Assembly (NCBI RefSeq): GCF_002966125.1
Contig: NZ_CP027062.1
Location: forward strand, 1,612,001-1,676,000
Direction: 5' to 3'
Source of the DNA: Pukyongia salina
GTDB lineage: Bacteria > Bacteroidota > Bacteroidia > Flavobacteriales > Flavobacteriaceae
Length of the DNA stretch: 64,000 bases
Shown one piece after another: positions 1 through 7,904 of this stretch. Position 1 is the stretch's first letter. Every line of letters starts with the position of its first letter. A program made the translations under genes and the position numbers. The notes under the pieces are model-generated. The model searched no databases, was not told the origin of the DNA, and worked only from the letters and a program-made list of their open reading frames with translations.

Positions 1-779
1 AAATCCTTCCGGCTGGATTTCATCTTAATAAGCCAGGCGGGGATGAGTACCCATAAAATGAGAACGCTCAGTGATAGAATCACCCCGAATGTGGTTCCGA
101 AGAATTTTTGAAACAAAGCTCCGGTGTATCCCATAAGGGCAGAGATGTCTAATTTGAGTAGTATTAACACCCTGGATAGGTCGATGGGATTGAACATGGT
201 GGCTGTAAGAGAAAAAGTGTCCAGGGGATAATCTTCAAAGATCATGAGTGACATCAAAAAGAAACCATCGTAAATAACAGCCATAAATAACCACAGCAAT
301 ATCGCGTAACCAAATCCTTTAATCCGGTTTTCATTACTTAAAGCTATGTTGAACGACAGGGCTGTAAAGATGAGCGTTAGAAAGGTGCCGGTAATTAGCA
401 ATAAAGAAAAATCCCAGATAGCGTCGGAGCGAAATATCCCATAGAAAAGAAAGGGGATTCCCAGACCAATGATAAGGCTCATGGAGAGCGAGAGGGCCAC
501 TCCCAGATATTGCCCCAGGAATATGGACGACCTCTTTACAGGTTGGGCCAATAACAGGCCGGTAAATTCTTTCGAATTATAATAATACATCACCCCAAAG
601 ATGGTCCCTATTAGCGGTACTAGAATGATGATCACGTTCATTAAAGTGATCACGGCCTTGCTAACATTGTTATTTAAAAACAGCAGCACAAAACCAAGGA
701 GTAAATAGAATACAAAATAGACGTAGCTCCAACGGCTGCGCATGAGATCGTAAAAGCTGTATTTCAATATCTTAATCAT
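1..779 (-). CDS. nosY: NosY-type ABC transporter permease (3' end beyond window)
   Basis: Membrane permease that pairs with the NosF ATPase and NosD in maturation of nitrous oxide reductase. The frame opens with ATG at 779 and stays open to base 1, giving about 259 residues, close to the usual NosY length, so only a short C-terminus is missing. The translation begins MIKILKYSFYDLMRSRWSYV and shows about six hydrophobic segments, with the loop NSKEFTGLLLAQPVKRS typical of ABC-2 permeases between the first two. Its start lies inside the last codons of nosF (8-base overlap), which suggests translational coupling. The nosDFY order supports the call; the sequence of the permease alone would only say ABC-2 type. 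Confidence 0.87.
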   Translation of the reverse strand, partial: MIKILKYSFYDLMRSRWSYVYFVFYLLLGFVLLFLNNNVSKAVITLMNVIIILVPLIGTIFGVMYYYNSKEFTGLLLAQPVKRSSIFLGQYLGVALSLSMSLIIGLGIPFLFYGIFRSDAIWDFSLLLITGTFLTLIFTALSFNIALSNENRIKGFGYAILLWLFMAVIYDGFFLMSLMIFEDYPLDTFSLTATMFNPIDLSRVLILLKLDISALMGYTGALFQKFFGTTFGVILSLSVLILWVLIPAWLIKMKSSRKD

Positions 780-1482
780 AACTCTTGGTTAAAATAGACG
801 CAATTGCGTGTTCGAAATCGGGTTGTTGGGTTTTTTCCTTTAAGGCTGCTATGGTTCCTTCAAAATAGATCTTTCCTTCCAGCAGGAAGACAAGTTCGTC
901 TGCTACCTCTTCCACAAAACTCATGATATGAGAGGTGATAATAATAGTCTTTCCTTTTTCTTTTTCTGAAGCGATTAATTCTTTGAGTCTAATGAGGGAG
1001 ATAGGATCCAGACCCGAAGTGGGTTCGTCCAGAATAACGATTGGGCTGTCGAACATAAACGTAAGCAGGATGTTTACCTTTTGCTTGGTTCCCCCGGATA
1101 GATTTCCTAATTTCTTATTTAAGAACGGTTGCAGCTTGAAAAGCTCGATAAGTTGGGCCTCATTGGCTTTTCTGCTTCGCCGGAGATCTTTGATCATTCG
1201 TATTAATTCCTGCACGGTAAGATTATGAGGGAAATTGGCAATCTGGGGAAGATAATCTATCGTCGACCGGTATTTCCAATCCTTTTTTATGGATTTTCCT
1301 TCCAGGAATATATCCCCTTTATTAGGAATCACCATTCCCAGTATGCTTTTTATAAGAGTGGTCTTTCCAGATCCGTTTGGGCCCAGAACAGCAAGAATTC
1401 GGTTTTCCCCAATGGCGAGGTCGACACCCTGGAGCACCTCGTTCTTCCCAAATCTTTTATGTATATTCTTAATTTCTATCAT
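772..1482 (-). CDS. nosF: NosF, ABC transporter ATPase of the nos system
   Basis: ATP-binding subunit that drives NosY; with NosD it is thought to supply a sulfur species for the CuZ centre of NosZ. Complete ABC ATPase motifs are present: Walker A GPNGSGKT near residue 35, signature LSGGTKQ near 134, Walker B IVILDEPTSGLDP, and the H-loop TSHIM. I use the ATG giving MIEIKNIHKRFG at 1482; an ATG two codons upstream (1488) is equally possible. Either start overlaps the end of nosD, as expected for a tightly coupled operon. About 236 residues, normal for the family. Confidence 0.92.
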   Translation of the reverse strand: MIEIKNIHKRFGKNEVLQGVDLAIGENRILAVLGPNGSGKTTLIKSILGMVIPNKGDIFLEGKSIKKDWKYRSTIDYLPQIANFPHNLTVQELIRMIKDLRRSRKANEAQLIELFKLQPFLNKKLGNLSGGTKQKVNILLTFMFDSPIVILDEPTSGLDPISLIRLKELIASEKEKGKTIIITSHIMSFVEEVADELVFLLEGKIYFEGTIAALKEKTQQPDFEHAIASILTKSYD

Positions 1483-2719
1483 GTACAATTTGTTTCATCC
1501 TGGGTCTAATATCCAATAGGTTGTCGGGTGTGAATACCGGGGATACTTTTTCAGAAAAATCTATAATATCCACAAATAAACTTCGAAGGAGAATGATGGC
1601 TTCAGGGGTTCTGTTTACAACGTAAGAGAATAATTTCACAGGGCGATAGGGGATATCTCCCACACCATCCTTGTCCAGGTCGTAACCGGTATAACTGCTC
1701 CAAAAGTTCCCTTCAAACTTATTGTCGTTTAGCTTGCTATTGTAAGAGAGATCGAACGAATTGTAAAGAAAATTGTTTTCCTTAAAATTGTTTGTATAGC
1801 ATGCCCCGCGAAATTTAATTGCCCAACCGTTCCCTATAAAATCGTTGCTGCTGTAGGTGACTCTGTTAGATCCCTCTATGTTAATTCCAACCGTATTTTG
1901 CTGAAAAGTATTTCCCTTGATCTCCGAATCGTTGATCTCCTTTAGTAACATGCCGTAGGCTGCAGCTCCCCAGTTGTTTTTAAAGGTATTTTCATACATT
2001 TTTATTCCTTTTGAAAACATTACAGCCACGCCAGCACCATTGTCCTCGAAGGTATTGTGTGAATACAGATCGTTATTTGAGAACATGAAGTGTAAGCCGT
2101 AGCGAAGGTTTTCCGAACTCCTGTTGTTGGTAATGGTGCAATCGTCTGAAAATTCCAAATAGATGCCATCCCGAACATGTGTGATGATGTTTTGGTCTAT
2201 TTCGATATTATTGCTGTACCAGAGTTGTATTCCGTTTCCCGAATTATATTCTTCCTCCGCATCGCCTATGATATTGTTGTGGTAAACACGTCCATTCCTG
2301 GCTTTTTCCAGGTAGATTCCGAAGAAGAGTTTTTCCAAGACTAGATTCTGTATTAGAAAATTCTCGCTTTTTATCACACGCACTGCCGCATAATCCACGG
2401 TATAACTGGTGCCCACATTGATAATAAAAAGACCGTCTACTGTTACATTATCAGCAGTAATAGTGATGATCTCCCCCTTAAGCTCGCCGTCGATAACCGG
2501 ATAATTTTCCCCTTTTAATACAAGAGGTTTATCTATAAGGATATTCACCTCTTTATAAGTTCCCTTTCGCACCAGTACAGTATCATACTCCCGTGCCATC
2601 TTTACACCTTCCACTATGGTACTGATCTCGCATTTCTTACATACAACGATCGTATCGGCCAGCAGGATATTAGCTGTAAGACCTATGAGGATAGTTACTA
2701 TGTAATTTTTTAAATTCAC
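1469..2719 (-). CDS. nosD: NosD, periplasmic copper/sulfur maturation protein
   Basis: Periplasmic accessory protein needed for CuZ assembly in NosZ. 416 residues: a Sec signal peptide (MNLKNYIVTILIGLTANILLA) followed by right-handed beta-helix (CASH/NosD) repeats, visible as recurrent N-N-x-I/F-x-x-N units such as ENFLIQNLVLEKL, YHNNIIGD, IEIDQNIITHV and CTITNNRSS. The start codon is GTG at 2719; no ATG lies further upstream in frame before the cupin gene stop. Lies between the cupin gene and nosF in the same leftward operon. The C-terminal region after about residue 330 has the usual NosD tail (DLDKDGVGDIPYRP). Confidence 0.92.
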   Translation of the reverse strand: MNLKNYIVTILIGLTANILLADTIVVCKKCEISTIVEGVKMAREYDTVLVRKGTYKEVNILIDKPLVLKGENYPVIDGELKGEIITITADNVTVDGLFIINVGTSYTVDYAAVRVIKSENFLIQNLVLEKLFFGIYLEKARNGRVYHNNIIGDAEEEYNSGNGIQLWYSNNIEIDQNIITHVRDGIYLEFSDDCTITNNRSSENLRYGLHFMFSNNDLYSHNTFEDNGAGVAVMFSKGIKMYENTFKNNWGAAAYGMLLKEINDSEIKGNTFQQNTVGINIEGSNRVTYSSNDFIGNGWAIKFRGACYTNNFKENNFLYNSFDLSYNSKLNDNKFEGNFWSSYTGYDLDKDGVGDIPYRPVKLFSYVVNRTPEAIILLRSLFVDIIDFSEKVSPVFTPDNLLDIRPRMKQIVHDRN

Positions 2720-2735
2720 TGTAGAAGGCAGTTGC

Positions 2736-3029
2736 TTATCTTATAATTAAGAATTTCGAGTTCTCTATAGCTAAGAGATGGTGAGGTTCATTAGCAGGGA
2801 AGGAAAAGGTTTCCTGCCGTTTTATATTATATTCCTCGTTTTGTATAAAAAATTTAATTTTTCCCTCGAGCATAACAAGCAATGCATCTCTGGGGGAGGT
2901 ATGTTCGGGGAAGTTATGTCCCTTCTCCAGGGTAATTAGTAGGGTTTCAGCAGTTTCAGTTTTAAATATTTTCTGAACTGTGAGCCCATTGTGGCTTGCT
3001 TTCTTTATCCGGTCCTTTATTTCTAACAT
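2736..3029 (-). CDS. Small cupin-domain protein in the nos operon
   Basis: 97 residues with a single-cupin pattern: EKGHNFPEHTSPRDALLVMLEGKIKFF (motif 1 region) and FSFPANEPHHLLAIENSKFLI (motif 2 region). Histidines H40 and the HH pair near residue 81 could bind a metal, but the motif 1 histidine set is incomplete. No signal peptide, so cytoplasmic. It begins 2 bases after the nosL stop and ends 16 bases before nosD, so it is part of the nos transcript. A role in copper or redox homeostasis during NosZ assembly is inference from position only; the biochemical function is unknown. Confidence 0.7.
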   Translation of the reverse strand: MLEIKDRIKKASHNGLTVQKIFKTETAETLLITLEKGHNFPEHTSPRDALLVMLEGKIKFFIQNEEYNIKRQETFSFPANEPHHLLAIENSKFLIIR

Positions 3030-3031
3030 TT

Positions 3032-3463
3032 TTACAACTCTTTAAAGTATTGGAGTAATTCATTCCAGGAGTAAGTTTCCCCTTTTTTATTCTGAAGTAT
3101 CGCCTCTGCTTCGGCCTTTGTACTAAGGGCCGAAAGATTTGCACCCATCGGGCTTGGCATTTCTTCAGAAATAATAAAGGTTGCAGATTCTGCCTCAATA
3201 AGACTTTCGGGAAGGTTGTAATCGCTTACAAGTAATAACCCCACATCTTCTTCGTCTACACCACTCAGGTAATTTATAAGGCATTCGGTAGCATCAAAAT
3301 TATAGGTCTTCCCCTTATCGTTAACAAATTGCGCCGCGTGTTGCCTGTCTACAATGGTCATTCTACAAAAGTGACAGGATTGCTCTCCGTAGGCAATTTT
3401 ACCAGGGCTAACCTGACAAGAAAACAACAAAGCTATAACAGGTATAAAAAGAAATTTTCTCAT
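3032..3463 (-). CDS. nosL: NosL, copper chaperone lipoprotein
   Basis: Outer-periplasmic Cu(I) chaperone that delivers copper for the NosZ centres. 143 residues with a lipoprotein signal (lipobox LFSC, lipidated Cys16) and the NosL copper-binding motif CHFCRM (Cys30, Cys33, Met35), followed by the conserved AAQFVNDKGKTYNFDATECL stretch. The ATG overlaps the stop of the preceding membrane-protein gene by 4 bases (ATGA), and the cupin gene starts 2 bases after its stop. Length and motif are typical for Bacteroidota NosL. Confidence 0.93.
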   Translation of the reverse strand: MRKFLFIPVIALLFSCQVSPGKIAYGEQSCHFCRMTIVDRQHAAQFVNDKGKTYNFDATECLINYLSGVDEEDVGLLLVSDYNLPESLIEAESATFIISEEMPSPMGANLSALSTKAEAEAILQNKKGETYSWNELLQYFKEL

Positions 3464-4104
3464 GATGTGGCGTAAATTTTAGATTTTTCAATAGACATGG
3501 CTTTCCTGTTCTTCCACCCTATAAACGCAGCAAGAAGTGTTAACATCATTCCTATAAACATCATCCATGCGCCGGTAGCAGGTAGGGAAGTAACATCAAA
3601 ATTCAACATCTTTGTATGTCCAAACAAAGGAGGTTTATACGTCATTGGGGTACCGTCCGGATTGGCGAGTTTCATGATCGCATTTGGGTCGAGATTGGTT
3701 CCATAATCTACCATCCAGGCGTTGAAGTCGTACATGCCCAGAATTCCCAGAACAGACATTAGGACAAACCACCCCAAAAACCATTTGTAGTTCACTTTTT
3801 TTAAGTACCCCAATAGTCCGGTAAGAACGCCAAGAGCGATCATTACTCCTATCACCATAGGAAAGGTGCTAAATTCCCACATTTCTTCTGGTTTAGGGAG
3901 TGTTTTCATACCGATATAGTGATTGAGGCCGTCTATATTTTGTATATCGAACTCGTTAACATCACGAATTCCGTCTATATGTATATGTATACCTAACGGA
4001 TCTGGATATTGTGGGGCTCCTAGCATTATTGTCCATAATGGGAATGTATAGAGACCTAGTAAGAAAAGCGGACCGATCATCATGATCAAACTAGCTTTTT
4101 TCAT
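3460..4104 (-). CDS. Nos-operon membrane protein of unknown function
   Basis: 214 residues, with four hydrophobic segments (about residues 5-27, 82-102, 112-130 and 176-196), the loop between the first two probably periplasmic. The sequence does not match a named enzyme; no heme or Cys motifs are seen. It sits between nosZ and nosL, overlapping nosL by 4 bases, so it is expressed with the N2O reductase. Clade II nos clusters of other bacteria also carry uncharacterised polytopic proteins (for example NosB) near nosZ; whether this one is homologous cannot be judged here. A role in electron transfer to, or assembly of, NosZ is inference. Confidence 0.7.
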   Translation of the reverse strand: MKKASLIMMIGPLFLLGLYTFPLWTIMLGAPQYPDPLGIHIHIDGIRDVNEFDIQNIDGLNHYIGMKTLPKPEEMWEFSTFPMVIGVMIALGVLTGLLGYLKKVNYKWFLGWFVLMSVLGILGMYDFNAWMVDYGTNLDPNAIMKLANPDGTPMTYKPPLFGHTKMLNFDVTSLPATGAWMMFIGMMLTLLAAFIGWKNRKAMSIEKSKIYATS

Positions 4105-4160
4105 GGTAATTCAATTTTAGTTACATGCATTTTAGAGGCAGGTTTAGTAATTTTAGAAAG

Positions 4161-4187
4161 AAGGCGGAAGTGATAAACTTCCGCCTT
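4161..4187 (-). terminator. Stem-loop between nosZ and the downstream nos genes
   Basis: Perfect 11-bp inverted repeat AAGGCGGAAGT / ACTTCCGCCTT with a 5-base loop, 52 bases after the nosZ stop. On the transcribed strand it is followed by CTTTCT rather than a strong T-run, so it may be a partial terminator or an mRNA-stabilising hairpin that sets nosZ expression above that of the accessory genes. Confidence 0.6.
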
Positions 4188-4238
4188 TAGGAAATAGTAC
4201 CAATCACTAATTAATAAATATTTCCTATTCAAAATAAA

Positions 4239-6200
4239 CTAATCATCTCCGAGTGACCAGGATAATTTAATATTGGATGATGCAGGAGAAACTCTTACAT
4301 ATCCTTGCATTTCCTGGTGAAGTGCAGAGCAGAAATCTGTACAGTAGAATGGCCATACACCCACCTGTTTTGGTTCCCAGATCGAGGTTTTAGTTTGTCC
4401 AGGCATTATGAGTAGTTCGGAAGTATTCTGGCCTATCATAGAAAATCCGTGAGGTACATCAAAGTCCTGTTCGTGATTTGTAATATGGAAAAATACCTTG
4501 TCGCCAACCTTTATACCTTCAATATTATCTGGTGTGAAGTGGCTGCGAATCGTACTCATATAAATATGAACTTCATTTCCTTTACGTTCAACTCTGGCAT
4601 CTGCCGGGTTAGTTACAGCGTAAGGGTGTTTGTTCTCATCCAGTCTATAGATCTTTTGAGATTTTGGCGCCAATAGTTCGGCAGGGCAACCTGCTGCGTA
4701 GTGAGGCTCACCGTGCGTTGGGAAATCATAGATCAACTCCATTTTATCTCCGGAGATATCATAGATCTGTGCCGAATGTTCCATTTCCGGTCCGGTTGGC
4801 AGATAGCGGTCCTTGGTGATCTTGTTCATTGCTACCACATACTTTCCAAATGGTTTTCTCGAATTACCTCCGGGGATCATTAAGTGACCAACAGAGTAAT
4901 AAGTAGGCTTCCTGTCGATTACTTCCCAGGTACCTAATTTCCATTTAACTACTTCAGAAGAAATAAAGAACGTAGTATACGCATTTCCCTTGCCGTCGAA
5001 TTCTGTGTGTAATGGGCCTAAACCACCACTTTTCACTGTACCTGCAAGTACATCCTCGAATTTTAGGATGGGAATACCGTAAGCTTCTCCATCGTATTTC
5101 TTACCATCGATAGCCGCGATCATCTTGTCGAACGAATGCACCGTTAGATCTGCCGATAGTTTACCATTCCCAATAATATACTGTCCGGATGGATCTACAT
5201 CACATCCATGAGGAGATTTTGGTGTAGGTAAGAAGAATACCGCACCCGGTACTTCCAAAGGATCTACAGTTAACACCTCTTTTTTCATAGTAGAAGTTCC
5301 TGTATGTGTGCCTTCGTCGTACACATTATGTGCATAATTAGCAGGCATTTTGGTTCCACCGCCATTGTTCACATATTCTTCTATTTTCTTCCAGTTTACT
5401 GCGGCAATGAAATCTTTATCATTCTGAGATGAATTTACTTCCATTAGCGAGTTTGCCTCTTCGGTATTATAGGTTGTAAAGAAGAACCATCCGTGAGATT
5501 TACCCCGACCGGGATGTGAAAGGTCATAGTTAAATCCGGGCATCAATAGCTGGAATTTTATATCCATATGACCGTGTTCCGGCTCTACGCTAATAAAAGA
5601 CAGCGCCCCTTTGAAGTTACTTTTGTACTCATTAATAGGCATATCGCGTTGCGGTACAGGTACCGAAAAACGAGTTCCGGCTACCACATATTCTGTATTT
5701 TCCGTAATAAAGGACGAACTGTGGTTACCTGCACTGTTAGGGATTTCGATGATCTCTTCAGTTTCGAAAGTTTTTAAACTAATTCTGGCGATCCTGGGAG
5801 TATTGTTCCCATTGATAAAGATCCATCGCCCGTCAAGTTCTCCATTAGTTTGCGAAATGTCCGGGTGGTGAGCATCATCCCAGGGAATGAAACCATGAGA
5901 CGTGTTCAGCATGGGTTTGGTTTCTTCAGAATATCCATATCCCGAAGTTGGGAATTGTGAGAAAACAGGTATTTCCTTAAACATTCTACCCGATGGCAGG
6001 CCGTAAACTGTTAAGTTTCCGCTGTAACCTCCGGATAGGAAAGCATAAAACTCGTCCTGTTCGCCTGGGGCTACATATACTTTTTCAGCAGCGCTGGAGG
6101 CTAATGCCCCTTTGCCCGAATTATTCGCACCTTGCTGGCATCCAACAAAAAACAGAGCCAGAGCCGCAATTGCACCTAAATAATATTTTGATTTATTCAT
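4239..6200 (-). CDS. nosZ: Nitrous oxide reductase, clade II, lipoprotein type
   Basis: Reduces N2O to N2 in the periplasm. The C-terminal cupredoxin domain has the complete CuA motif CTDFCSALHQEM. The beta-propeller carries the expected CuZ histidines: the HH pair in DDAHHPD, the His in GNHSS, NYAHNVYDEG, SPHGCDVDPSG, LGPLHTEFDG and VGHLMIPGG. I choose the ATG at 6200 (MNKSKYYLGAIAAL), preceded by an A-rich leader; the upstream in-frame TTG at 6221 abuts the previous stop and is less likely. 653 residues. The signal is Sec type with a lipobox (FFVGC, Cys21) and no twin arginine, which is the mark of clade II enzymes and predicts a membrane-anchored protein. Confidence 0.97.
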   Translation of the reverse strand: MNKSKYYLGAIAALALFFVGCQQGANNSGKGALASSAAEKVYVAPGEQDEFYAFLSGGYSGNLTVYGLPSGRMFKEIPVFSQFPTSGYGYSEETKPMLNTSHGFIPWDDAHHPDISQTNGELDGRWIFINGNNTPRIARISLKTFETEEIIEIPNSAGNHSSSFITENTEYVVAGTRFSVPVPQRDMPINEYKSNFKGALSFISVEPEHGHMDIKFQLLMPGFNYDLSHPGRGKSHGWFFFTTYNTEEANSLMEVNSSQNDKDFIAAVNWKKIEEYVNNGGGTKMPANYAHNVYDEGTHTGTSTMKKEVLTVDPLEVPGAVFFLPTPKSPHGCDVDPSGQYIIGNGKLSADLTVHSFDKMIAAIDGKKYDGEAYGIPILKFEDVLAGTVKSGGLGPLHTEFDGKGNAYTTFFISSEVVKWKLGTWEVIDRKPTYYSVGHLMIPGGNSRKPFGKYVVAMNKITKDRYLPTGPEMEHSAQIYDISGDKMELIYDFPTHGEPHYAAGCPAELLAPKSQKIYRLDENKHPYAVTNPADARVERKGNEVHIYMSTIRSHFTPDNIEGIKVGDKVFFHITNHEQDFDVPHGFSMIGQNTSELLIMPGQTKTSIWEPKQVGVWPFYCTDFCSALHQEMQGYVRVSPASSNIKLSWSLGDD

Positions 6201-6221
6201 GTTGTTTTTTTTAGTTTTCAA

Positions 6222-6797
6222 TTAGTTTGACGGGGGTAATATTACTGCGTCCACTACATGGACGATACCGTTTCCGGCCGGGATACTTGCCACTATTTTA
6301 GCACCACCTACATAGACGTCCTCTCCTTTTACTTCCACCGTTGTATTTTGATCGTTAGCCTGACCGAGTTTCTTGAATTTCTTTAGAAAATCTTTAGAGT
6401 AATTCCCCGCGGTAACGTGGTGTTTAAGGATGTTAGCCAGGGCATTTTTGTTCTCGGGTTTTAACAGATCGTCTACGGTTCCTTCCGGCAGCGCGTCGAA
6501 TGCTGCATTGGTAGGTGCAAAAACCATTAATGGCCCGGCATTTACCAGTGCATTTTCAAGATCGGCAGCCTGCACAGCAGCAACCAATGTGGTGTGATCG
6601 GGCGAACCCATCGCAATTTGTAGTACATTAGGCACAGACTCATTGTCCTCTATAAACGCCTGTCCCTGTTCCTTGGTTTCCTCGGTAGTCGCCGTATTTA
6701 CAGACGATCCGTCATTGGCAGTCTCGTTCTTACATCCGAACAGTAATAAAATGCCGAATAAAGAACCCATTATAAATTTTAGTTGAGTAGTTTTCAT
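6222..6797 (-). CDS. Fasciclin (FAS1) domain lipoprotein in the nos operon
   Basis: 191 residues: lipoprotein signal with lipobox LFGC (Cys22), an acidic/threonine-rich linker, then one FAS1 domain from about residue 55 to the end. FAS1 hallmarks seen: DHTTLVAAVQAADLENAL, GPLMVFAPTNAAFDALP, and the C-terminal GNGIVHVVDAVILPP. It lies 8 bases downstream of the cytochrome c gene and immediately upstream of nosZ. FAS1 domains mediate adhesion or protein binding, and have no known catalytic role in N2O reduction; here it may tether NosZ to its electron donor or to the envelope, which is inference from position. Confidence 0.85.
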   Translation of the reverse strand: MKTTQLKFIMGSLFGILLLFGCKNETANDGSSVNTATTEETKEQGQAFIEDNESVPNVLQIAMGSPDHTTLVAAVQAADLENALVNAGPLMVFAPTNAAFDALPEGTVDDLLKPENKNALANILKHHVTAGNYSKDFLKKFKKLGQANDQNTTVEVKGEDVYVGGAKIVASIPAGNGIVHVVDAVILPPSN

Positions 6798-6805
6798 AGG
6801 ATTTA

Positions 6806-7318
6806 TTATAAGGTTCTGAAATATTCAAGTATGTCCCTGGCCTGCTCGAACGTCATATTCTGATTCGCCATAGCAGCCCCGTTGAACTCCACAAGAAGGT
6901 CTTTAGCACAGCGATCTTCTTCAACCATTAACTGTGGATCGAGGATCATGTTCATGATCCATTCCGGACTTCTACGCTTGGTGATCCCTTTAGGAGAAGG
7001 GCCTATAAATCGTTTATCCACCTTATGGCAAGCAGAGCAATTGGTCTTAAATAGTTCTGCCCCACGTGCTACCATTTCCTGGTTAATTGCCGGATCTAGC
7101 GGAAGGTCCTTTACCTCTCCCACACCTTTATTATCCAGGGTGATCCGCTCTGAGGCAGGAACTTCATCGGTGGCAGATCCTGTGGTCGTAGCTTCTGCTT
7201 TTACTTCCTTTTTAGTACCACCAATTTTTATGCTATCGTCTTTTTTCTCTTCTTTCCCACCGCAACTCAATAGTAAGGCCGCAGTAAATATTAATAGAAG
7301 TTTGATCGTGTGTTTCAT
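6806..7318 (-). CDS. Class I cytochrome c lipoprotein, probable NosZ electron donor
   Basis: 170 residues with a lipobox (LLSC, Cys19), a charged linker to about residue 75, and one cytochrome c domain: heme motif CSACH (Cys94, Cys97, His98) and a probable axial Met at 150 or 154 (NGAAMANQNM). It is the first gene of the leftward nos operon, behind a TAnnTTTG promoter, so the likely job is to pass electrons from the respiratory chain to the CuA site of NosZ, replacing soluble cytochromes by a membrane-anchored one. The electron-donor role is inference from operon position; the heme protein itself is certain. Confidence 0.9.
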   Translation of the reverse strand: MKHTIKLLLIFTAALLLSCGGKEEKKDDSIKIGGTKKEVKAEATTTGSATDEVPASERITLDNKGVGEVKDLPLDPAINQEMVARGAELFKTNCSACHKVDKRFIGPSPKGITKRRSPEWIMNMILDPQLMVEEDRCAKDLLVEFNGAAMANQNMTFEQARDILEYFRTL

Positions 7319-7342
7319 GTTAGTTCAATTTTGAATTCGGAT

Positions 7343-7350
7343 CAAAAATA
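7343..7350 (-). promoter_or_regulatory. Predicted -7 box of the nos operon promoter
   Basis: On the minus strand this reads TATTTTTG, a match to the Bacteroidota -7 consensus TAnnTTTG, 24 bases upstream of the cytochrome c ATG. The predicted start point is near 7337. No clear TTG lies at -33, which fits an activator-dependent promoter. Confidence 0.6.
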
Positions 7351-7372
7351 TCTCGCACGGCCTTGTTAAAAA

Positions 7373-7386
7373 ATGACAATTATCAT
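7373..7386. promoter_or_regulatory. CRP/FNR-like palindrome in the nos control region
   Basis: ATGACAATTATCAT is a near-perfect 14-bp dyad (half-sites ATGA and TCAT, inner bases AAT/ATT), flanked by A-runs, resembling the FNR consensus TTGAT-N4-ATCAA. Its centre lies about 42 bases upstream of the predicted nos start point, the place occupied by class II CRP/FNR activators, and about 53 bases upstream of the predicted start of the divergent Rrf2 gene. It could also be an Rrf2 operator. Confidence 0.5.
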
Positions 7387-7419
7387 AAAAAAGACATTTT
7401 TATCCTTTTTTTATTTATC

Positions 7420-7427
7420 TATATTTG
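7420..7427 (+). promoter_or_regulatory. Predicted -7 box of the first Rrf2 regulator gene
   Basis: TATATTTG, a match to TAnnTTTG, 23 bases upstream of the ATG at 7451. Its location shows that the more upstream in-frame ATG at 7373 lies before the promoter and is not the start. Confidence 0.6.
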
Positions 7428-7450
7428 CTTCTGAATTTAGAGACCTTACT

Positions 7451-7855
7451 ATGCTTTCAAATGCTTCTAAATACGCCGTAAAGGCTATAGATCATCTGGT
7501 TTTAAACTCTTCTGAAGAACATAAGCTATTAGTGAAGGATATAGCCGAAGATCTCGACATCCCAAAACCGTTTCTGTCCAAGATCCTGCAACAACTAGCG
7601 GCCGTGAACTATATATCCTCCGCCAAAGGACCGGGAGGAGGTTTCTATGTGACCGCAGACCAATTGGATCGTTCCATCCTAGATATTATTGTAGAGATTG
7701 AAGGAAAAGACCAATTTAAGCGGTGTGCCCTCAACTTCGACAACTGCAACGAAAGTAAACCCTGTGCGATCCATCATCTTATTGCCACCAAGAAAGATGG
7801 TTTAAGGCAGGCATATAAGGATATCCGGTTAAAAGACCTGAAAATTCGAAATTAG
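7451..7855 (+). CDS. Rrf2-family iron-sulfur regulator (NsrR/IscR-like)
   Basis: 134-residue transcription factor with an N-terminal winged helix (SKYAVKAIDHLVLN; helix-turn-helix around VKDIAEDLDIPKPFLSKILQQL) and three cysteines at 92, 99 and 105, the positions that hold a [2Fe-2S] or [4Fe-4S] cluster in IscR and NsrR. Start chosen at 7451 because the upstream ATG precedes the predicted promoter. It is divergent from the nos operon and so is the obvious candidate regulator of it, sensing NO or cluster status. A paralog with the same cysteine spacing is encoded at 20904-21338. The ligand is not deducible from sequence. Confidence 0.88.
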   Translation: MLSNASKYAVKAIDHLVLNSSEEHKLLVKDIAEDLDIPKPFLSKILQQLAAVNYISSAKGPGGGFYVTADQLDRSILDIIVEIEGKDQFKRCALNFDNCNESKPCAIHHLIATKKDGLRQAYKDIRLKDLKIRN

Positions 7856-7904
7856 ATTGTCCTAAGGAGTAAATCTCATTAACTTCGCCCATTAATTTCT
7901 TAGA

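Noticed and set aside
7373-7450. Longer N-terminus for the first Rrf2 protein (ATG at 7373)
   Set aside because: It would begin upstream of the predicted -7 box at 7420, inside the CRP/FNR-like site, and adds residues not seen in the family.
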